The notes under the pieces: model-generated
Told to the model about the DNA's origin: nothing
What the model saw: the letters and a program-made list of their open reading frames with translations, nothing else
Database searches by the model: none
Assembly (NCBI GenBank): GCA_036823295.1
Contig: DAISGD010000071.1
Coordinates: 1-15,663 of the forward strand
Direction: 5' to 3'
DNA length: 15,663 bases
From: UBA4742 sp002403895
GTDB lineage: Bacteria; Actinomycetota; Acidimicrobiia; Acidimicrobiales; Acidimicrobilacustridaceae
Program-made: the position numbers and the translations under genes
In this document: one piece after another, positions 12,861-15,663 of the stretch
How positions within the stretch are numbered: position 1 is the stretch's first letter
Layout of the letters: every line of letters begins with the position of its first letter

Positions 12861-14079
12861 GAAGGATCCCCGCCAGAGCCTGGGTGAAATCGGCGACGAG
12901 ATCCTCAACGTGCTCCAGGCCCATCGACACCCGGATGGTGCCCGGTTCGATGCCGTTGGCCACCAGCTCGTCAGGGGTGAGGTTCACGTGGGTGGTGGAG
13001 GCCGGATGGGTCACCAACGTCTCAGGCCCCCCCAGGGACGTGGCCAGCTGGGCCACTCGGGTGGACTCCACGAACGTCCGGCCCGCCTCGAGCCCACCGG
13101 CGAGATCGAAGGTGAGTAGCCCGCCCGGCAGGGTCATCTGCCGCTTCGCCAGCTCGCGTTGAGGGTGGGATTCGAGGCCGGGATAGCTCACCCGGGTGAC
13201 CGCAGGGTGCCGTTCGAGCACCTCGGCCAGGCGCTGGGCGCTCTCACTCTGATGGCGGAGGCGCACCCCGAGCGTGCGCAGGCCGCGCAGACCGTTCATA
13301 GCATCGAAGGGCGAGGCGTTGGCGCCCTGGAGCACGGCGAAGCTCCACAGCCACTGGACCAGCTCTTCGCTTCCGGCCACGACGCCGAGGGTGGCGTCGT
13401 TGTGCCCGGCGATGGCCTTGGTGGCGGAGTGGACCACGAGATCGACGCCGTGGTCGAGGGGGCGCTGCACCAGCGGCGTGGCGAACGTGGAGTCCACCAC
13501 GGTGATGGGCCCGACGATCGCCCCGATCTCGTCGAGGTCAGCCAGGTCGAGGCGAGGGTTGGCCGGGGTCTCGGCGAACACCAGGGTGGTCTTGCCTGGT
13601 CGGATGGCCTCGGCAAACGAGCCGGGCACGGTGGCGTCCACGAACGTCACGTCGATGCCGAAACGGGGACACGCCGTCTGCAATAGCAGCTGGGTACCGG
13701 CGTAGAGCTGGCGCTGGGCCACGATGTGGTCACCCTTGGAGCACAATCCGAGGACCACCGCGCTGATGGCACCCATCCCCGAGGCGAACGCTCGGGCGCT
13801 CTCCGCCCCCTCCAGCTCGGCGATGGCGTCCTCGAACCCTTGCACCGTCGGGTTGCCGTACCGGCTGTAGAAGCGGTTGGCCCCCGCCATGGTGGCCATG
13901 CGCCGGCCCTCGTCGATGGTCGGCGTCACGAAGGTCGTGGTGGCCCACAAGATGGGAGCCAGCGCGGTGTCGTTGTCAGCGCGCCCGGCCCGGATGGCCT
14001 TGGTCTCGGGATGCAGGTGCGAGCGGTCGGCCGGGTCGGGGGCCTCGGGGGGACTGGAGGCATCGGTGGGCTCAGGCAT
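12856..14079 (-). CDS. Cys/Met-metabolism PLP enzyme, probably O-acetylhomoserine sulfhydrylase (metY/metZ type)
   Basis: A 407-aa cytoplasmic enzyme of the Cys/Met metabolism PLP family. Landmarks: TTTFVTPT, then YSRYGNPT (71-78, cofactor phosphate and substrate contacts), ASGMGAI (99-105), VVDSTFATP with Asp196 that pairs with the PLP ring nitrogen, and HSATKAIAGHND with Lys221, the PLP-binding lysine. The family includes cystathionine gamma-synthase, gamma-lyases and sulfhydrylases, which sequence alone separates poorly. Lying directly after metX under a SAM riboswitch favours direct sulfhydrylation of the acylhomoserine to homocysteine. The ATG at 14079 overlaps the metX stop by 8 nt; an extra ATG at 14094 is less likely. 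Confidence 0.85.
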   Translation of the reverse strand: MPEPTDASSPPEAPDPADRSHLHPETKAIRAGRADNDTALAPILWATTTFVTPTIDEGRRMATMAGANRFYSRYGNPTVQGFEDAIAELEGAESARAFASGMGAISAVVLGLCSKGDHIVAQRQLYAGTQLLLQTACPRFGIDVTFVDATVPGSFAEAIRPGKTTLVFAETPANPRLDLADLDEIGAIVGPITVVDSTFATPLVQRPLDHGVDLVVHSATKAIAGHNDATLGVVAGSEELVQWLWSFAVLQGANASPFDAMNGLRGLRTLGVRLRHQSESAQRLAEVLERHPAVTRVSYPGLESHPQRELAKRQMTLPGGLLTFDLAGGLEAGRTFVESTRVAQLATSLGGPETLVTHPASTTHVNLTPDELVANGIEPGTIRVSMGLEHVEDLVADFTQALAGILP

Positions 14080-15274
14080 CGTGTTTCTCCACATCAGCGA
14101 GGAAGGCGGCGAGCGGGGGGGCTACCTGGTCGGTCTCGAGCAGGAATCCGTCATGGCCGTCAGGACTGTCGATCATCTGGTACTGGCAGGGTGTGCCCTG
14201 GGCGGCGAGGCGGTCCCGCAGGAGTTGCTGTTGCGGCGGCGGGTAGAGCTCGTCGGAACTGATGCTCATGACCAGCGAGGGCACCTGAATGCGCCGCAGC
14301 GCCAAGTCGATCCCGCCTCGGCCGCGGCCCAGGTCGTGCAGGTCCATGGCTCGATTGATGACGAGGTAGGAATTGGCGTCGAAACGGCGAACGAGCTTGG
14401 CCCCGTGGTAATCGAGGTAGCCCTCGACATCGAAGCGCTGCCACAACTTGAATCGGTCATCCATGGGGTCGACGACGCCTCGACCGAAGCGACCGGCGAA
14501 CACTGCTTCGGTCCGGTACGTGATCTGCGCCACCTCGCGGGCCAGGGCCAGACCCCGGTGCGGACCATCGCCGGGCGCGGCGTCGTAGTAGTCGCCGCCC
14601 CGCCAGGCCGGGTCCAGCGCGATGGCTGTGCGACCGACCGAGCTCCAGGCGATCTGTTGGGCGGTGGCCGCCGTGGTGGTGGCGATGGCGACAAGCGATC
14701 GAGAGCGGTCCGGGAACGTCACTGCCCATTCGAGCGACTGCATTCCGCCCATCGAGCCGCCCACCACCGCCAGCCACTGCCCGATCGCGAGATGATCGGC
14801 GACCGCGGCCTGGGTCCGCACCATGTCGCGGATGCTCACGACCGGAAAGCGCGAGGCATAGGGCTGTCCGGTCGAGGCATCGATGGACGACGGGCCGGTC
14901 GAACCCTGACACCCACCGAGCACGTTCACGCACACCACGAAGTAGCGGTCGGTGTCGAGTCCGCCGCCCGACCCGATCAGCCCGTCCCACCAACCGGCGG
15001 TGGGTTGGCCCGGACCACTGGGCCCGGAAGCGTGAGCATCCCCGGTGAGCGCGTGGCACACGAGCACGGCGTTGCCCGCGTCGGCGTCGAGCGTGCCCCA
15101 GGTCTCGAAGGCCAGCGTGATGTCGCGCAACACCCCGCCGCCCTCAAGGGCGAAGGGACGGTCGGTGGCGATGGTGAGGAACCGGCGGGCGGCCGCGAGG
15201 TCGCCGGGACGCCAAGCGCCGCTCGCCGGCAGGGGATCAGCGCTCAGCGGCGCACGCTCGGTTGGTCCGTCCAT
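14072..15274 (-). CDS. metX: Homoserine O-acetyltransferase
   Basis: A 400-aa alpha/beta-hydrolase-fold enzyme that acylates homoserine, the first committed step of methionine synthesis. Seen in order: LAFETWGTLDADAGNAVLVCHALTG-type N-terminal strand region with HALTGDAH (74-81), WWDGLIGSGGGLDT, NVLGGCQGSTGPSS (117-130), the nucleophile elbow VGGSMGGMQ with Ser174, Asp341 in SISSDELYPP and His374 in PDGHDGF, completing the Ser-Asp-His triad. Whether acetyl- or succinyl-CoA is the donor cannot be settled from these motifs. The start ATG has a weak GAAGAG 6-7 nt upstream. It is the first gene of a two-gene operon, preceded by a SAM riboswitch. Confidence 0.93.
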   Translation of the reverse strand: MDGPTERAPLSADPLPASGAWRPGDLAAARRFLTIATDRPFALEGGGVLRDITLAFETWGTLDADAGNAVLVCHALTGDAHASGPSGPGQPTAGWWDGLIGSGGGLDTDRYFVVCVNVLGGCQGSTGPSSIDASTGQPYASRFPVVSIRDMVRTQAAVADHLAIGQWLAVVGGSMGGMQSLEWAVTFPDRSRSLVAIATTTAATAQQIAWSSVGRTAIALDPAWRGGDYYDAAPGDGPHRGLALAREVAQITYRTEAVFAGRFGRGVVDPMDDRFKLWQRFDVEGYLDYHGAKLVRRFDANSYLVINRAMDLHDLGRGRGGIDLALRRIQVPSLVMSISSDELYPPPQQQLLRDRLAAQGTPCQYQMIDSPDGHDGFLLETDQVAPPLAAFLADVEKHDA

Positions 15275-15334
15275 GGTTTTCTCTTCACGGCGTGGAGAGC
15301 GATCGGCGCGGAGGGCGGACAGCGGGCCTGGTGG

Positions 15335-15349
15335 CGGGCATGAAGCCCG
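15335..15349 (-). promoter_or_regulatory. Hairpin between riboswitch and metX
   Basis: CGGGC and GCCCG form a 5-bp stem with loop TTCAT, about 40 nt after the aptamer and 60 nt before the metX start. It could be part of the riboswitch expression platform (terminator or alternate pairing), but no T-run follows, so control may instead be at translation. Confidence 0.35.
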
Positions 15350-15388
15350 GACACTTCGTTGCCGTCGACCGAGGGTTGGTCTCGAGCC

Positions 15389-15483
15389 ACATCCCCACCT
15401 TCGCCCGAGAGCTCTGGCGGGATGGCACCTTGGGTGTCCGTCCCAGGTTGCCGGACCCGGTCACCCGGGCCACTCCTGATGTC
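15389..15483 (-). promoter_or_regulatory. SAM-I clan riboswitch (SAM-I/IV-like) upstream of metX
   Basis: The minus-strand leader holds the SAM-I/SAM-IV core in order. A P1 arm ACATC (15479-15483) is followed by AGGAGTGG and a short P2 hairpin (GGCCCGG, loop GTGA, CCGGGTC). Then come GGCAACC (15446-15452), a P3 stem (TGGG/CCCA), the conserved AAGGTGC (15425-15431), a small P4 (CCCG/CGGG), and the P1 partner GATGT (15389-15393). Binding of S-adenosylmethionine would shut off metX and the downstream sulfhydrylase gene when methionine is plentiful. The P2 is far shorter than in classic SAM-I and lacks an obvious kink-turn, so a SAM-I/IV variant is more likely. Confidence 0.8.
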
Positions 15484-15491
15484 GTGCTCAA

Positions 15492-15520
15492 GGAAAGTCT
15501 GCCTCACCCCCGCTCGTCAA
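15492..15520 (-). promoter_or_regulatory. Weak candidate promoter for the met operon
   Basis: TTGACG (15515-15520) with CTTTCC 17 bp downstream would start transcription just before the riboswitch. The -35 is good, the -10 poor. TTGACG also lies in the loop of a CCCGC/GCGGG hairpin (15509-15525), which might instead be the end of an upstream transcript. Confidence 0.3.
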
Positions 15521-15598
15521 GCGGGAACCCACCCCGGCCGCTGTTTCTCTCCCCCAATACCTTGCGGTGAGAGCGCGCGCCGTTAGGGGATTGAAGTT

Positions 15599-15661
15599 CC
15601 ACCAGTCGTTGGGCCTGCCCGGAGATGATCCGGGTGTCTGTGGGTAACCAACGACCGGTGG
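15599..15661. other. Long inverted repeat with inner hairpin (structured RNA or terminator)
   Basis: CCACCAGTCGTTGG (15599-15612) pairs with CCAACGACCGGTGG (15648-15661) over 14 bp with one mismatch, which is a G-U pair on one strand. Inside is a second hairpin, CCCGGA/TCCGGG with loop GATGA (15618-15634). I match it to no RNA family. It could be a terminator of the gene beyond the window or a structured leader. No gene is visible in 15525-15663. Confidence 0.5.
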
Positions 15662-15663
15662 AG

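Noticed and set aside
13877..15343. 488-codon plus-strand open frame opposite metX
   Set aside because: An antisense shadow; the minus strand encodes complete metX and the start of the sulfhydrylase gene with all catalytic motifs.

Overview
High-GC DNA whose gene content (DUF4328 and zinc-ribbon proteins, a SAM-riboswitch-controlled metX/metY pair, many GTG starts, dense same-strand genes) fits a high-GC actinobacterium. An Acidimicrobiia-like lineage is my guess. A run of exactly 100 Ns (2966-3065) marks a scaffold join, so this is probably a draft or metagenome assembly.

The window has two halves. The right half (about 7313-15663) is an orderly chromosomal block, all on the minus strand. 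Reading 5' to 3' on that strand: a structured inverted repeat, a SAM-I-clan riboswitch, metX (homoserine O-acetyltransferase), a PLP sulfhydrylase of the metY/metZ type, a double zinc-ribbon DUF4328 membrane protein, an Fpg/Nei DNA glycosylase with an altered zinc finger, an overlapping trio (Thr-rich membrane protein, 78-aa unknown protein, DUF4202 protein), a zinc-ribbon/poly-Pro/acidic/PH-like protein, and tRNA-Gly(GCC) with a strong hairpin after it.

The left half (1-7312) is an accessory region in decay. A broken tyrosine recombinase lies directly downstream of the tRNA-Gly 3' end, the usual arrangement for an element integrated at a tRNA gene. Next to it is an AbiE-like toxin-antitoxin pair with a duplicated inverted-repeat operator. 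Further left are a SAM methyltransferase, a secreted-type gene cut by the gap, a small secreted protein, an IS110-family transposase remnant, a small P-loop kinase and two translationally coupled tiny membrane proteins.

The most unusual signal is a dispersed repeat of about 80 bp found four times in the left half. Each copy starts just after, or at, the stop codon of a small gene and points away from it. Its blocks (GGCGTACTCCG, then TTCTCCMCA, then TGCCGG 54-58 bases from the start) keep nearly constant spacing. The gene-plus-trailing-repeat layout resembles integron cassettes, but the canonical attC core sequences are absent, so it may be an undescribed cassette-associated or 3'-end element.
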